64,000 bases of DNA from Saprospiraceae bacterium (GCA_016719855.1 JADJYH010000024.1:36928-100927), one strand, 5' to 3'. Counted from the stretch's first letter, positions 1-9,041 are shown. Notes: a model not told the origin generated them from the sequence alone. Translations and numbers: made by a program.

Positions 1-1649
1 TCATCGTAAACATGCGTGGGGCTGATGTCGCTGCTCGTGCCGCCATCGCCAAAGTCCCAGTTCAGGGTATAGCTTTCGTTGACGGGTTCGGAGAGGTTGT
101 CGAAAAAAATCTCGGCTGGCTGGCAGCCGATGAACTCGCTGGGCGCCACCACCAGCAGTTGTGGAATTGGAAAATAAGGTAGCGTCTTGGTGCGGGTGCC
201 CGTGCAATTGTTGCTGTCCCGTACCAGCAGGTGCACCTCAAAATCGCCGGGGATTTGATAGGTGTGCAGCGGGTCTTGCTCCTGCGAAACCTTGCTGTCG
301 CCAAAATCCCATTGCCAAGAAACGATGCTGCCCGGCCCGGCCCCAGCGGAAGTCTCGTCTGTAAAGGCTACTGGGCCTGCCACACAAGTGTCGTACGCAA
401 AGTCAAAATCGGCCGTGATGCCCGGGTAAACATTGACCTCGATGTAAGCCGTATCATCGCAGGAAACTGCGCCTGGGTTGAGCAACAAGAGGCCGTAGTA
501 AGTACCAACGCCAGGAAAATCAACGGTTGGGTTCCAATCGGTGAAGGTCTGGGTGACGCCGTTGATGTCGAACTCCCATCGGAAGTCGTTGATGTAGGCT
601 TGTTGATAGCTTTGGTTGGTAAAAAGCACGGAGCTTGAGCCGCAGGCATTCACCACATAATATTGTACCTCATCAAAAGTTACCGTGTCGTTCTCCAGCA
701 CATCAGCCACGACGGTAGGGTCGCAAATGGCCACATTGAACTGAAAATCCCTTCGGGTTTCGCTCAACAACAGCCCATTGCGGTATTCTTTTACGCAAAC
801 GCCCACCACAAACTGCCCTGAAGCATTGGGCACCCCGGTCAAAAAACCCGTGCTTGGGTCAATGGTCACCGGTGGGTTGGCGGACAAAGGATTTGTGAAC
901 GAGTAAGGCCCGCTGAAGCCCACCGCTGAATAGGGTGGCGGGAGGTCTGGGTCTGGGGCCACACCATTCGGGGCAGTGGAGTTGATCTGGTCGTTGCCGC
1001 CCCCAACGAACGGGGTGCAAAGCTCGTAAACAAGCAAATCTCCATCGGGGTCGGTGGCGGCATGGTTGAAGTCAATGGGTTCGCCGGTACAAATGGCAAT
1101 CGGCGGAAAATCATTGAAAGTCGGGCTGTTGTTGCAGACTGCTTGGGCATTGGCGGTCAGTTCCATGTAGTAGGTAGCACCTGTCTCGCCGGGCTGTACT
1201 ATGTTTGAAATGGTAGAATTGCGGCAGCAACGCTGATAAACCACGTGGTAACTGGAAGTGGACACCGGCAGATCGAGGTCAAAAATATAGACACCCTCCT
1301 CTACGCAAACATTTGGTGGAACGAGGAGGCATGGGTTGCTGATTGTGGGCGGGATATTGGTGATGGTAGGGGTGCCGAGCGATATGACCTCAAAAGGAAC
1401 GGTCGAATTGCCTTTGAAAATCGTGACCGTGCCAGCAAACGGGGCGCCGTTCGTAAAATCTGAATCAAATGCCGCCCCACCTCCGTAACAGTCACGGTAA
1501 ATCTTCATGGTGAAGGTGTACTGGCCGTTTCCATTGCACACATAATTGATGGTGCCCCCGACAATGTGAGCGGCACGGAGTGGAAGCACCCACGCCACAA
1601 AAGCAATTGCAATTAGGAGTACCTTTTTTGATGTGGTTAATTTTGTCAT
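1..1649 (-). CDS. Large secreted PKD-repeat surface protein, N-terminal part (runs off the left edge)
   Basis: An open frame of about 549 codons without a stop runs from an ATG at 1649 to position 1. It starts with a signal peptide (MTKLTTSKKVLLIAIAFVAW, cleavage near LRAAHIVGG). The mature start AHIVGGTINYVCNG followed by YRDC is the head seen on many large Bacteroidota adhesins that end in gliding or T9SS sorting domains. Cysteine pairs (DCYGGG, QRCCRN, ELCTPF, VAICDP) follow. Two PKD-type units lie at the window edge, with the signatures WQWDFGDS near residue 465 and NWDFGDGG near residue 540. The C-terminal part, where a sorting tail would be expected, is outside the window. Role inferred: cell-surface adhesin or gliding-associated protein. 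Confidence is high for gene and class, low for precise function. Confidence 0.85.
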   Translation of the reverse strand, partial: MTKLTTSKKVLLIAIAFVAWVLPLRAAHIVGGTINYVCNGNGQYTFTMKIYRDCYGGGAAFDSDFTNGAPFAGTVTIFKGNSTVPFEVISLGTPTITNIPPTISNPCLLVPPNVCVEEGVYIFDLDLPVSTSSYHVVYQRCCRNSTISNIVQPGETGATYYMELTANAQAVCNNSPTFNDFPPIAICTGEPIDFNHAATDPDGDLLVYELCTPFVGGGNDQINSTAPNGVAPDPDLPPPYSAVGFSGPYSFTNPLSANPPVTIDPSTGFLTGVPNASGQFVVGVCVKEYRNGLLLSETRRDFQFNVAICDPTVVADVLENDTVTFDEVQYYVVNACGSSSVLFTNQSYQQAYINDFRWEFDINGVTQTFTDWNPTVDFPGVGTYYGLLLLNPGAVSCDDTAYIEVNVYPGITADFDFAYDTCVAGPVAFTDETSAGAGPGSIVSWQWDFGDSKVSQEQDPLHTYQIPGDFEVHLLVRDSNNCTGTRTKTLPYFPIPQLLVVAPSEFIGCQPAEIFFDNLSEPVNESYTLNWDFGDGGTSSDISPTHVYD

Positions 1650-2034
1650 ACTTTTCGGTTTTAAGAGCTGCATTGAGCGCCAGCGAACGTAAATGAAGGG
1701 CCGGGAAAAGCCTTTGTTTGGCTTTGGCACAAAGCCATGAAACCGCTTTTTCGATTGTCAAAACGAACAGACATCCGCTGGAATTTTTAACCTCCGCTCA
1801 TTTTGAAACATTTTAGCGCTTTTATGTTTTAAAAGCTGCGGTTCAAAGTGCAAGATAGACAAGATTTTTCTGGGAGTTTGTCAGGAATCAGGCGAAATAG
1901 TTAGGAATGTATCGCCAAGTATCCAACCTCCAAAAATCTTTACAGCGGTTTGACGTTTGCTAATGAGTTTTGAACGAACCGCTTTATCCAAAACACCTAA
2001 ACTCATGTTAACTTTTACCAACCAGGACACCTGC
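1650..2034. other. Intergenic region, AT-rich, divergent promoters expected
   Basis: This gap separates the leftward PKD gene from the rightward TsaC-like gene. It is AT-rich, unlike its neighbours, and must hold both promoters, but no clear TTTG-N19-TAnnTTTG pair was found. Weak upstream starts in frame with the next gene (TTG 1957, ATG 1963 and 2005) fall here. Confidence 0.4.
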
Positions 2035-2604
2035 ATGGTTCAAAATTACTTTTTAGAACCTATTTTAAACACACTTCAAAACGGCGGACTCATCCTCTTT
2101 CCGACTGACACTATCTGGGGTATTGGCTGCGACGCCACCAACCCACTGGCGGTGGCCCGGCTCCGGCAACTGCGAGAACTGCCCATCGAACAACCGTTGA
2201 CACTGCTGGCCCCTTCCATCGAGAAGCTAAAAAACTACGTGGAGTTCGTGCATCCTAGGGTGGAAACTCTGCTCATCTTCCACCATCGGCCACTTACCAT
2301 CGTTTACGAACAGGCCAGGAACCTCGCCCCGCAAGCCGCCGCCGCCGATGGCAGCATCGCCTTCCGAGTGCCAAGGGACAACTTTTGCCTTGAGTTGCTC
2401 GAAGAATTTGGCAAGCCCATCGTCGCCACCGCCGCCTGCATCGGCACTTCGCCACACCCAAAGCATTTTGGTGAAATAAGCTCCGCCGTTATCGAGGGCA
2501 TTGACCTCGTGGTCAAGTACCGACAAATGGACAAAGACATGGCCGAGCCTTCTGTCATTGCTCGCATCGGCGAGGATGAGGAGCTTGTTTTTATTCGTGA
2601 ATGA
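2035..2604 (+). CDS. Sua5/YciO/YrdC-family protein, TsaC-like (threonylcarbamoyl-AMP synthase family)
   Basis: The family makes threonylcarbamoyl-AMP for the tRNA t6A modification. The signature GGLILFPTDTIWGIGCDAT sits near the N-terminus, at the place usual for YrdC domains, and the length of 189 residues from the ATG at 2035 is normal. In-frame upstream starts at 1957 (TTG), 1963 and 2005 would add 10-26 residues with no family match. Oddly, the usual K-R pair after the first helix reads RQLRELPIEQPL, and the SAN nucleotide-binding motif reads TAACIGTS. Either this is a divergent TsaC or a YciO-type paralogue with another role. The fold is sure, the exact activity less so. It may be cotranscribed with murQ, which starts 86 nt downstream after a hairpin-forming repeat. 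Confidence 0.8.
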   Translation: MVQNYFLEPILNTLQNGGLILFPTDTIWGIGCDATNPLAVARLRQLRELPIEQPLTLLAPSIEKLKNYVEFVHPRVETLLIFHHRPLTIVYEQARNLAPQAAAADGSIAFRVPRDNFCLELLEEFGKPIVATAACIGTSPHPKHFGEISSAVIEGIDLVVKYRQMDKDMAEPSVIARIGEDEELVFIRE

Positions 2605-2609
2605 TTGCT

Positions 2610-2682
2610 GAATTGTTGAATTGCTATATTGTTGTTGCACGCTTGCCCAAAACAATACAACAATTCAACAATACCGCAATTC
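2610..2682. repeat. Intergenic inverted word repeat (GAATTGTTG words)
   Basis: The left arm (about 2610-2637) is built of GAATTGTTG/GAATTGC/TATTGTTG words. The right arm (about 2655-2682) is its near complement (CAACAATTC, CAATACCGCAATTC). The arms can pair around a short centre. It lies between two co-directional genes and is one of about ten such loci in the window. Confidence 0.7.
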
Positions 2683-2690
2683 AAAAGCCA

Positions 2691-3509
2691 ATGGAAAAAA
2701 TAACGGAAAGCCCATCCCGCTACCGCCACCTCGAAAAAATGACGGTAGCGGAACTGCTCCATAACCTCAACAACGAGGACAAGACCGTGCCGTTGGCCGT
2801 TGAGAAGGCGCTGCCCGCCATTGAAAAGCTCGTCAGCGCCGTCGTCGAAAAAGTGCGAAACGGGGGACGGCTGTTCTACATCGGGGCAGGCACGAGCGGT
2901 AGGTTGGCCATCATTGATGCCTCGGAATGCCCGCCGACCTACGGCGTTTCACCTGATTTGGTCATCGCAGTCATTGCCGGAGGCGACCACGCCATCCGCC
3001 ACTCCGTGGAGAATGCCGAGGACGACCCCGCCCAAGCTTGGCTGGATTTGCAGGATTATCATATTGACAATCAGGATTTTGTGGTTGGCATTGCCGCCTC
3101 TGGTACCACGCCCTACGTGGTCGGTGGACTGATGGATTGCCGCAAAAACGGCATCGCTACCGGCTGCATCACCTGCAACCCAGGCACCCCGCTCGCCACT
3201 GCCGCCGATTTTCCGGTGGAAGTCATCGTGGGGCCAGAGTTCGTCACCGGCAGCACCCGCATGAAGTCAGGCACTGCCCAAAAGCTGGTGCTGAACATGG
3301 TCTCCACCAGCCTGATGATACAGCTTGGCAGGGTCAAGGACAACCGTATGGTGGACATGAAGCTCACCAACGTCAAGCTGCTCGACCGGGGCACCAAAAT
3401 GGTGGCACAGGAGACCGGCCTTGCTTATCGGGAGGCCAACGAATTGCTCCTCAAGCACGGCAGCGTGAGGGCTGCTGTGGATGCCTTTTTTCATCCAGAA
3501 AAAAGCTGA
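2691..3509 (+). CDS. murQ: N-acetylmuramic acid 6-phosphate etherase
   Basis: MurQ removes the lactyl ether from N-acetylmuramic acid 6-phosphate to give GlcNAc-6-P and D-lactate, in cytoplasmic peptidoglycan recycling. The SIS-fold signatures are plain: FYIGAGTSGRLAIIDASECP near residue 60, IAGGDHAIRHSVENAEDD near 100, AASGTTPYVVGGL near 140 and TGSTRMKSGTAQKLVLN near 190. The ATG at 2691 starts MEKITESPSRYRHLEKM, the usual family N-terminus. The frame is open upstream to 2601, but that stretch is the intergenic repeat. At 272 residues it is complete. No anmK or muramate transporter lies nearby. Confidence 0.95.
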   Translation: MEKITESPSRYRHLEKMTVAELLHNLNNEDKTVPLAVEKALPAIEKLVSAVVEKVRNGGRLFYIGAGTSGRLAIIDASECPPTYGVSPDLVIAVIAGGDHAIRHSVENAEDDPAQAWLDLQDYHIDNQDFVVGIAASGTTPYVVGGLMDCRKNGIATGCITCNPGTPLATAADFPVEVIVGPEFVTGSTRMKSGTAQKLVLNMVSTSLMIQLGRVKDNRMVDMKLTNVKLLDRGTKMVAQETGLAYREANELLLKHGSVRAAVDAFFHPEKS

Positions 3510-3659
3510 AGCCGGGCAGGTTAGAACTGAACACCGTTTTTTCTAAACCAAAACCGCCATTTTACATTTTTCAAGAATAAACTGCGTAATTTGGCAAACC
3601 ATTACGTCCAACACCTGCATTGAAATAGGCCCGCATGTCAAACGACACACCATCTGGCT

Positions 3660-5114
3660 ATGAAAAAAAATACCTTCCATTTCATGCTCTGGCTGATTTC
3701 CTCTTTGGGGCTGCCGCTCTTTGCTGTCGCACAAACCGTTACGGTGTCGCAGCCCGTGGTGCTTCGCGACGAAAATTCCTACGATATATTCAGCGATGAC
3801 CGGGGCAACGTGCTGCTGTTCAAGAACAAAACATCTGAGTTCCAGGTACAGGGCTTCGATGCCAACATGAACCTGAGCTGGGAAAAGGACGTGGAGCTTG
3901 ACAGAAAATCCCCGGTGATTGAAGCCGTGGTGCAGGGCGATGGCGGTGGCTTCAACCTCATTTATCAGTTCCGCCAGAAACTGCTGCCCGTGCTCAAAAT
4001 CCACCGGTACAGCCCCGCCGCCAACTTGGTGGACTCGGTGACCATCAAACGGTTTGACCAAGCTTTTTTTACCCCGTCTTTTGAGGTGGAGTTTTCGGAG
4101 GACAAGAACATTGCCCTCGTCTGGTTCATCCGGGAGCAGACCGAAATCAACGCACTCGCCTTCGACATGCGGCAGATGAAGCTGCTTTGGGAAAAAACCT
4201 TTGCCCCGGAGAACTTGATTCTGCAGCGTGATTTCCTTCAAGCCATCGTGGACAACGACGGCAACATGTACTTCATCCTGAGCAAGGACAACCATTCTGG
4301 AAGGCGGCGGGAGCATTTTTTGGAAGTCCTGGACTTTGGCCCTGGCACGGACAGTGTGCTCCGGCGCTACACCGTGCCCATGCAGGACTACCTGACCTAC
4401 GACGTGAAGTTCAACTATGACAACCTCCACCGGTCGCTCAAGGCGGGCGGCCTCTTCTCCGAAGACAATCCCAGCAAAGCCGAGGGGTTTTACTTTCTCA
4501 GCATTGACCAGGCGAGGCCAGACAGCAACCTGCTCAAGTTTTACCCATTTGACAATGATTTCGTGGCCATTTTGAACGAAAAAGAAAAGGTGAAAAACAA
4601 GGGCATCCCAGAGGCTACCGTCCAGAAAATCGTCATGCGTACCGACGGTGGTTTCATCCTTGTCGGGGAACTCAACAAGGAGTTCCAGCGCGGCTCGACC
4701 AACGCCAGTGTGTACAGCCGAACAGGGTTCCGCCCTGTGATTGATTACTACTACGACGATGTTTTTCTTATCTCCATGCACCCAGACGGCAATGTCCACT
4801 GGAAAAACATCCTCCACAAAAAGCAATACTCCCAAGACGACAGTGCCATGTACTCTTCGTTTTTTTTGGCAAAAACCCCCACGGCGCTGCGCTTCGTTTA
4901 CAACGACGAGATCAAGCACGAGAACACCGTGAGCGAGTACGTGGTGCGGGGCAATGGCGACTTTGACCGCAACGCCGTGATGAGCACCGAGCGGAAGGAA
5001 CTTCAACTCCGATTCCGGGACGCCGTGCAGGTGTCCGCCTACGACTTCGTGGTGCCGAGCGAGCGGCGCAACCGGCTAAAGCTGGTGCGAATCAGTTTTA
5101 AGGGGGAGAAGTAG
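3660..5114 (+). CDS. Secreted beta-rich protein of unknown function
   Basis: A 484-residue protein with a clear signal peptide (MKKNTFHFMLWLISSLGLPL, cleavage after FAVAQ). The mature part is rich in alternating beta strands with repeated blade-like units (phrases such as LVWFIREQTE, MYFILSKDN, GGFILVGELNKEF, DVFLISMHPDGNVHW), which suggests a beta-propeller or similar repeat fold in the periplasm or on the surface. No catalytic motif was recognised and no T9SS tail is visible. It stands alone between murQ and the pyruvate kinase gene, about 150 nt and 330 nt away. Function unknown. Confidence 0.75.
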   Translation: MKKNTFHFMLWLISSLGLPLFAVAQTVTVSQPVVLRDENSYDIFSDDRGNVLLFKNKTSEFQVQGFDANMNLSWEKDVELDRKSPVIEAVVQGDGGGFNLIYQFRQKLLPVLKIHRYSPAANLVDSVTIKRFDQAFFTPSFEVEFSEDKNIALVWFIREQTEINALAFDMRQMKLLWEKTFAPENLILQRDFLQAIVDNDGNMYFILSKDNHSGRRREHFLEVLDFGPGTDSVLRRYTVPMQDYLTYDVKFNYDNLHRSLKAGGLFSEDNPSKAEGFYFLSIDQARPDSNLLKFYPFDNDFVAILNEKEKVKNKGIPEATVQKIVMRTDGGFILVGELNKEFQRGSTNASVYSRTGFRPVIDYYYDDVFLISMHPDGNVHWKNILHKKQYSQDDSAMYSSFFLAKTPTALRFVYNDEIKHENTVSEYVVRGNGDFDRNAVMSTERKELQLRFRDAVQVSAYDFVVPSERRNRLKLVRISFKGEK

Positions 5115-5448
5115 GAGACTGCCCACCGAGACTCTCCAAGGTTCCATCCCAATGGGCATCAGGGTGAAAAGCCTGAACCGCTGCCACCAAATCAAAAAAT
5201 GCCTACATCGGCGAAGCGCTCCGCACCTTGTCCTCGATCACCACTTGGTACGCCCCTGCTGCCCGTCCTTTCGGCAGCGGCACAGCGATACGATTGCTTG
5301 GAATAATCGTATCACTTTTGACCAGGTTGCGTTACCATGCAATAGCCGTTCATTACCTAACCTTCGTTTACAAAAATTAATGTTCCCGATGTCAAAGGTC
5401 ATTGGTGGTCTTGTTGCGATTTGAGAACCTTGACCAAATTTGTTAGCC
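5115..5448. other. Long intergenic region with a possible C-terminal gene remnant on the minus strand
   Basis: No complete gene is visible. On the minus strand, about 5210-5325, an open stretch reads roughly DTIIPSNRIAVPLPKG then AGAYQVVIEDKV and a stop. Its composition resembles the end of a secreted protein with a sorting tail, but it has no start and no conserved core, so it may be a remnant or chance. The right part is AT-rich and should carry the pyruvate kinase promoter. Confidence 0.3.
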
Positions 5449-7344
5449 ATGAAAAAAACGCAAGCAGCCCTTCGCAATACCTTTCCATGTCAGCCAACTG
5501 ATATGGAGCCACTTATCGAGCAACTGCTCAAAGTTCGGAACGATGTAGTGCAAAAAGAAAAGGCGTACAAAAACTTGGACAAGGTGCACGTGGCCAACCA
5601 AAAAAGCGCCCGCAACCTGCTCCAATACATGGCGTTCCGGCTGCACGACATTCGTGATTTGCAGTTGTTGTTGACGGAATGGGGACTGTCATCGCTCGGC
5701 AGGGCAGAACGCAAGGTACAGGCCACGCTGGATACGGTGCTCCAAGCCATGCACCTGATTGTGGGTAAAAGCTGGCAGCCAAATGAAAAGCCGCCCGTCT
5801 GTTACCGGGATGCCCGACAGACATTGGAAGACAACACCGACAAGCTGTTGGGTGGGCATCCCGCTGGTAGGCGGGTCAGGATCATGGTCACCATGCCAGG
5901 CGATGGGGGGAGCAACTACCATTTGGTGAAAAACCTGCTGCTGAACGGCATGAACTGCGCCCGCATCAACTGCGCACACGACGACAAAACGACCTGGAAA
6001 AAAATCGTTGAAAACATTAGGCGGGCAGAAGAAGCTACGGGCAGGGAATGCAGGATATTGATGGACCTCGGCGGCCCCAAACTTCGCACAGGCGACATCA
6101 AGCCCGGCCCGAAAATCGTCAAGATAAGCCCAAAACGTTCCGAAACCGGCATTGTGGAACAGCCTGCGCACATTTGGCTGCACCCGGAGGGGGAAACACC
6201 GAACCCACCAAACAACACCATCGCCTGCCTCCCCGTGCCGCCCGATTGGCTGAAAAAAAGCAAGGTCGGCGACACCATCCGCCTGACCGATGCGAGGGGC
6301 GCTTCCAGAAAGCTGACCTTGGCAGAGGTGACGGAATCGGGTTATCTGGCCTCTGCCAACAAGACCATCTACTTCGTTCCCGGACTTGAATTGGTGCTGA
6401 AAAGAAAGGGCGAAAAGCTCAGGAAAGGCACCGCCAAAATCAGCGACAGTTTGCCCAGTAGGCTCGGCGGGATTCCCCTGAAAATTGGTGACTTGCTCGT
6501 TTTGACCAAGCAACAAACGCCCGGCGAAAAAGCTCTTTTCCATGCAGATGGAACCCTGACGCAACCAGCAACCATTGGCATTTCCATACCCGAAGTGCTC
6601 AACGATCTGCGGGACGGCGAGCCTATTTGGTTTGACGACGGCAAAATCGGCGGCATCATCGAGCGAGTGGAGCGGGAACAAGTGAAAGTACGCATCAACC
6701 ATACCCGCCCAGCGGGCGACACGCTCCGGGCCGAGAAGGGCATCAACCTGCCAGAATCCAACCTGCACGTGGCAGCGCTGTCGCCCGATGACCTCGAAGA
6801 CCTGCATTTCGTGGTGCAGCACGCCGATATGGTCGGCCTCTCCTTCGCCAACTACCCCAAAGACGTGGAAGACCTTGTACACCGCATGAAGGCGCTCCGC
6901 AAAGGCCGAGTGCCAGCCGTGGTGTTGAAAATCGAAACCCGCCTGGGCTTTGAGAACCTGCCTGCCCTGCTGTTGGCGGCTATGCAGTCGCCCTCCTGCG
7001 GGGTGATGATTGCCCGTGGCGACCTCGCCATCGAGTGCGGCTTTGGCCGACTGGCCGAGGTGCAGGAGCAAATTTTATGGATTTGCGAAGCGGCACACGT
7101 GCCCGTCATCTGGGCCACGCAGGTGCTCGAAGGGATGGCCAAATCGGGCTTGCCCACCCGTGCAGAAGTCACCGACGCCGCCATGGGCCAACGTGCCGAG
7201 TGCATCATGCTCAACAAAGGCGAACACATCGTGGAGGCCACGAACGCACTCGCTGAAATCCTGCACCGTATGCAGGACCACCAGACGAAAAAACGCTCCC
7301 TGCTCAGGAAGTTGAGCATTGCGGAGCGATTCTTTCAGAAATGA
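5449..7344 (+). CDS. Pyruvate kinase-like protein with extra N-terminal domain and no C-terminal domain
   Basis: Residues 1-140 are a helical region outside the classical family. From about 145 the pyruvate kinase barrel begins (RRVRIMVTMPGDGGSNYHLV), with the substrate/K+ region MNCARINCAHDD and the Mg/phosphate strand RILMDLGGPKLRTGD. The B-domain region is unusually long (about 210-430). The barrel resumes with VLKIETRLGFENLPALL, GVMIARGDLAIECGF and VIWATQVLEGMAKSGLPTRAEVTDAA. The protein stops after MLNKGEHIVEATNALAEILHRM, so the allosteric C-terminal domain is missing, and the usual SGETA loop reads NKGEH. Start: ATG 5449; a TTG at 5440 is in frame. It may be a pyruvate kinase of the long, C-domain-less type, or a kinase relative acting on a different enolate. 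The family assignment is firm, the in vivo role inferred. Confidence 0.8.
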   Translation: MKKTQAALRNTFPCQPTDMEPLIEQLLKVRNDVVQKEKAYKNLDKVHVANQKSARNLLQYMAFRLHDIRDLQLLLTEWGLSSLGRAERKVQATLDTVLQAMHLIVGKSWQPNEKPPVCYRDARQTLEDNTDKLLGGHPAGRRVRIMVTMPGDGGSNYHLVKNLLLNGMNCARINCAHDDKTTWKKIVENIRRAEEATGRECRILMDLGGPKLRTGDIKPGPKIVKISPKRSETGIVEQPAHIWLHPEGETPNPPNNTIACLPVPPDWLKKSKVGDTIRLTDARGASRKLTLAEVTESGYLASANKTIYFVPGLELVLKRKGEKLRKGTAKISDSLPSRLGGIPLKIGDLLVLTKQQTPGEKALFHADGTLTQPATIGISIPEVLNDLRDGEPIWFDDGKIGGIIERVEREQVKVRINHTRPAGDTLRAEKGINLPESNLHVAALSPDDLEDLHFVVQHADMVGLSFANYPKDVEDLVHRMKALRKGRVPAVVLKIETRLGFENLPALLLAAMQSPSCGVMIARGDLAIECGFGRLAEVQEQILWICEAAHVPVIWATQVLEGMAKSGLPTRAEVTDAAMGQRAECIMLNKGEHIVEATNALAEILHRMQDHQTKKRSLLRKLSIAERFFQK

Positions 7345-7365
7345 GTGCCCAGCAGCTAGCTGCAA

Positions 7366-7548
7366 AAGGGCTTTCTTATAAAAATTGTGAATCCGGTTTT
7401 TGGCCAAATAAGTCGCTTTTGTCATGGCCGAAGGCCACCTCTGCATCACGACGGATGCCTCGCAGTGCATCAAACTTGACTCAGAGGTGGCCTTCGGCCA
7501 TGACAAAAGCGACAAGTGGGACGTCGCAGTTTTTATAAGAAAGCCCTT
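7366..7548. mobile_element. 183-bp MITE-like element with nested inverted repeats
   Basis: The ends are perfect 19-bp inverted repeats (AAGGGCTTTCTTATAAAAA at 7366-7384 and its complement at 7530-7548). Outside them lie 10-bp near-identical direct repeats, CTAGCTGCAA (7356-7365) and CTAACTGCAA (7549-7558), as expected of a target duplication. Inside is a second perfect 32-bp inverted repeat (7412-7443 with 7482-7513) holding the TTTGTCAT lead and a GGCC-GAA-GGCC hairpin. No protein is coded. A non-autonomous transposable element is the best reading; a large folded RNA or terminator between the two genes is the alternative. Confidence 0.6.
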
Positions 7549-7625
7549 CTAACTGCAACAAGTCCCGTTCTCAATTTTCACAAAAACAGTAGCTTCGCCA
7601 CTCATTTTAAAAATCGCCAACCATC

Positions 7626-9041
7626 ATGCGACAAGCCTTAGAAACCGAACAAAAAGCCCTCGAAATCAACCTCGACGACAGCATCTACGGCACGCTCGCC
7701 GAGATTGGGGCAGGGCAAGAGGTAGCCCGCAACTTCTTCAAAGTGGGCGCCGCCGCAGGCACCATCGCCAAGACGATGAGCGCCTACGACAAGGTTGTGT
7801 CCGACGAAATCTACGGCCCGGAGGCAAAAGGCCGCTACGTCTGCGAAAGCCGTCTTTACAAAATGCTCGACCACGAGTGGGAACTCATCGAGGGCCGCTT
7901 GCGCTCGGTGCGGCCGGAGACCAATTTCTTCGTCTTCGCCAACACGGTGGCCACCATGAACTACCAGCGCACCATCAAGGGCGACGGTTGGCTCGGCATC
8001 CGGTTCCAGACCAGCCCGGCCAGCGAACCCAACGACCTCGTGCTGCATATCCGACTGCTCGACAACGACACACAGCTCCAGCAGCAGGCCGTCGGCAAGC
8101 TCGGCGTGAACATGGTCTATGCCTGCTTCCGGTTCCAAAACGACCCCGAAACCCTGCTCCTCTCGCTCATGGACGGCCTGCGCCGCCGGGTCTCCATTGA
8201 CATGGTGCGGCTCAATGGCTCCGATTTTGCCAGCCTCGACAACCGCCTCCTCAGCCTCTGGCTCGTGAAGCACGGCATGAGCGAGGTGGCCATGTTCGGG
8301 CCGGACAAGCGCAACGTACACCCCTCCGAGTTCCTCTACAAAAAGCACGTGCTGGTGGTGCGGGCCAGCTTCCGGCCCCTCACATTGCTGGAGGAAGACA
8401 TGATAGAAAAAGGCTTCGAACAGTTCTGGAGCGAACCGGAAGTGGACGGCGACCAATCGTTCACGCTCACCGAAATCACCCTCGGCAACCTCACGGAGGC
8501 AGGCCCGCTGGACGAAAAGGACTTCCTCGACCGCACGGAACTGCTCTGCGCCTTGGGGCAGACGGTCATCATCAGCAGTTGCGAGGAGTACCAGCAGCTC
8601 ATCGCCTACTTCTCCGACTACCGGGTATCGCACCTCGGCCTCGTGCTGCGGGCGCACCGCCTCAGCGAGTTCCTTTCGGAGAAATACCGCCAAAATGCGG
8701 AGGGCAGCCTGTTGGCCGCCTTCGGCGAAGTGTTCGCAAGAGGGGTGAAGCTCTACGTTTACCCCTCCGTGCTGGCGGACAACACCACCCTGATGACCAC
8801 CCAAAACCTGCCCCTGCCGGAAGGCTCGAAGTACCTCTACCAGCACCTGCTCGACCACCGCCAAATCGTGGACATCGAGGCGTTCAACCACGCCGTGATG
8901 AACATCTTCGCCAGCGATGTGCTGGCGGAAATACGAAGCGGCGGCAAAGGCTGGGAAGCGCTGGTGCCGCTGAAGGTGGCGGAATTGGTGCGGGAGAAGG
9001 GATTGTTTGGCGGGAGTGAACAACCTTCAATTTATCCCTAA
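7626..9041 (+). CDS. Conserved protein of unknown function (about 470 aa), often misannotated as nucleotidyltransferase or receptor
   Basis: A 471-residue soluble protein. The N-terminal block IYGTLAEIGAGQEVARNFFK (residues 19-38) followed by AAAGTIAKTMSAYDK is highly conserved in a widespread family that I know only under unreliable database names. The family later shows the NYQRTIKGDGWLGIRFQ stretch near residue 115. No signal peptide or membrane segment is visible and no enzymatic motif was recognised. It starts with ATG 7626, preceded by a possible TAGCTTCG promoter box. A decayed copy of residues about 50-120 lies at 43.9-44.2 kb, so the gene was once duplicated in this genome. Confidence 0.8.
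   Translation: MRQALETEQKALEINLDDSIYGTLAEIGAGQEVARNFFKVGAAAGTIAKTMSAYDKVVSDEIYGPEAKGRYVCESRLYKMLDHEWELIEGRLRSVRPETNFFVFANTVATMNYQRTIKGDGWLGIRFQTSPASEPNDLVLHIRLLDNDTQLQQQAVGKLGVNMVYACFRFQNDPETLLLSLMDGLRRRVSIDMVRLNGSDFASLDNRLLSLWLVKHGMSEVAMFGPDKRNVHPSEFLYKKHVLVVRASFRPLTLLEEDMIEKGFEQFWSEPEVDGDQSFTLTEITLGNLTEAGPLDEKDFLDRTELLCALGQTVIISSCEEYQQLIAYFSDYRVSHLGLVLRAHRLSEFLSEKYRQNAEGSLLAAFGEVFARGVKLYVYPSVLADNTTLMTTQNLPLPEGSKYLYQHLLDHRQIVDIEAFNHAVMNIFASDVLAEIRSGGKGWEALVPLKVAELVREKGLFGGSEQPSIYP

Noticed and set aside
3543..5006. Long open frame on the minus strand opposite the secreted protein gene
   Set aside because: It mirrors the codon pattern of the plus-strand gene, has low-complexity composition (many V, H, E) and no start context. 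The plus-strand protein has a signal peptide and a normal composition.
7638..9023. Long minus-strand frame opposite the conserved gene at 7626
   Set aside because: It is a codon-bias shadow. The plus-strand protein has a recognisable conserved N-terminal block, and the minus-strand product resembles nothing.
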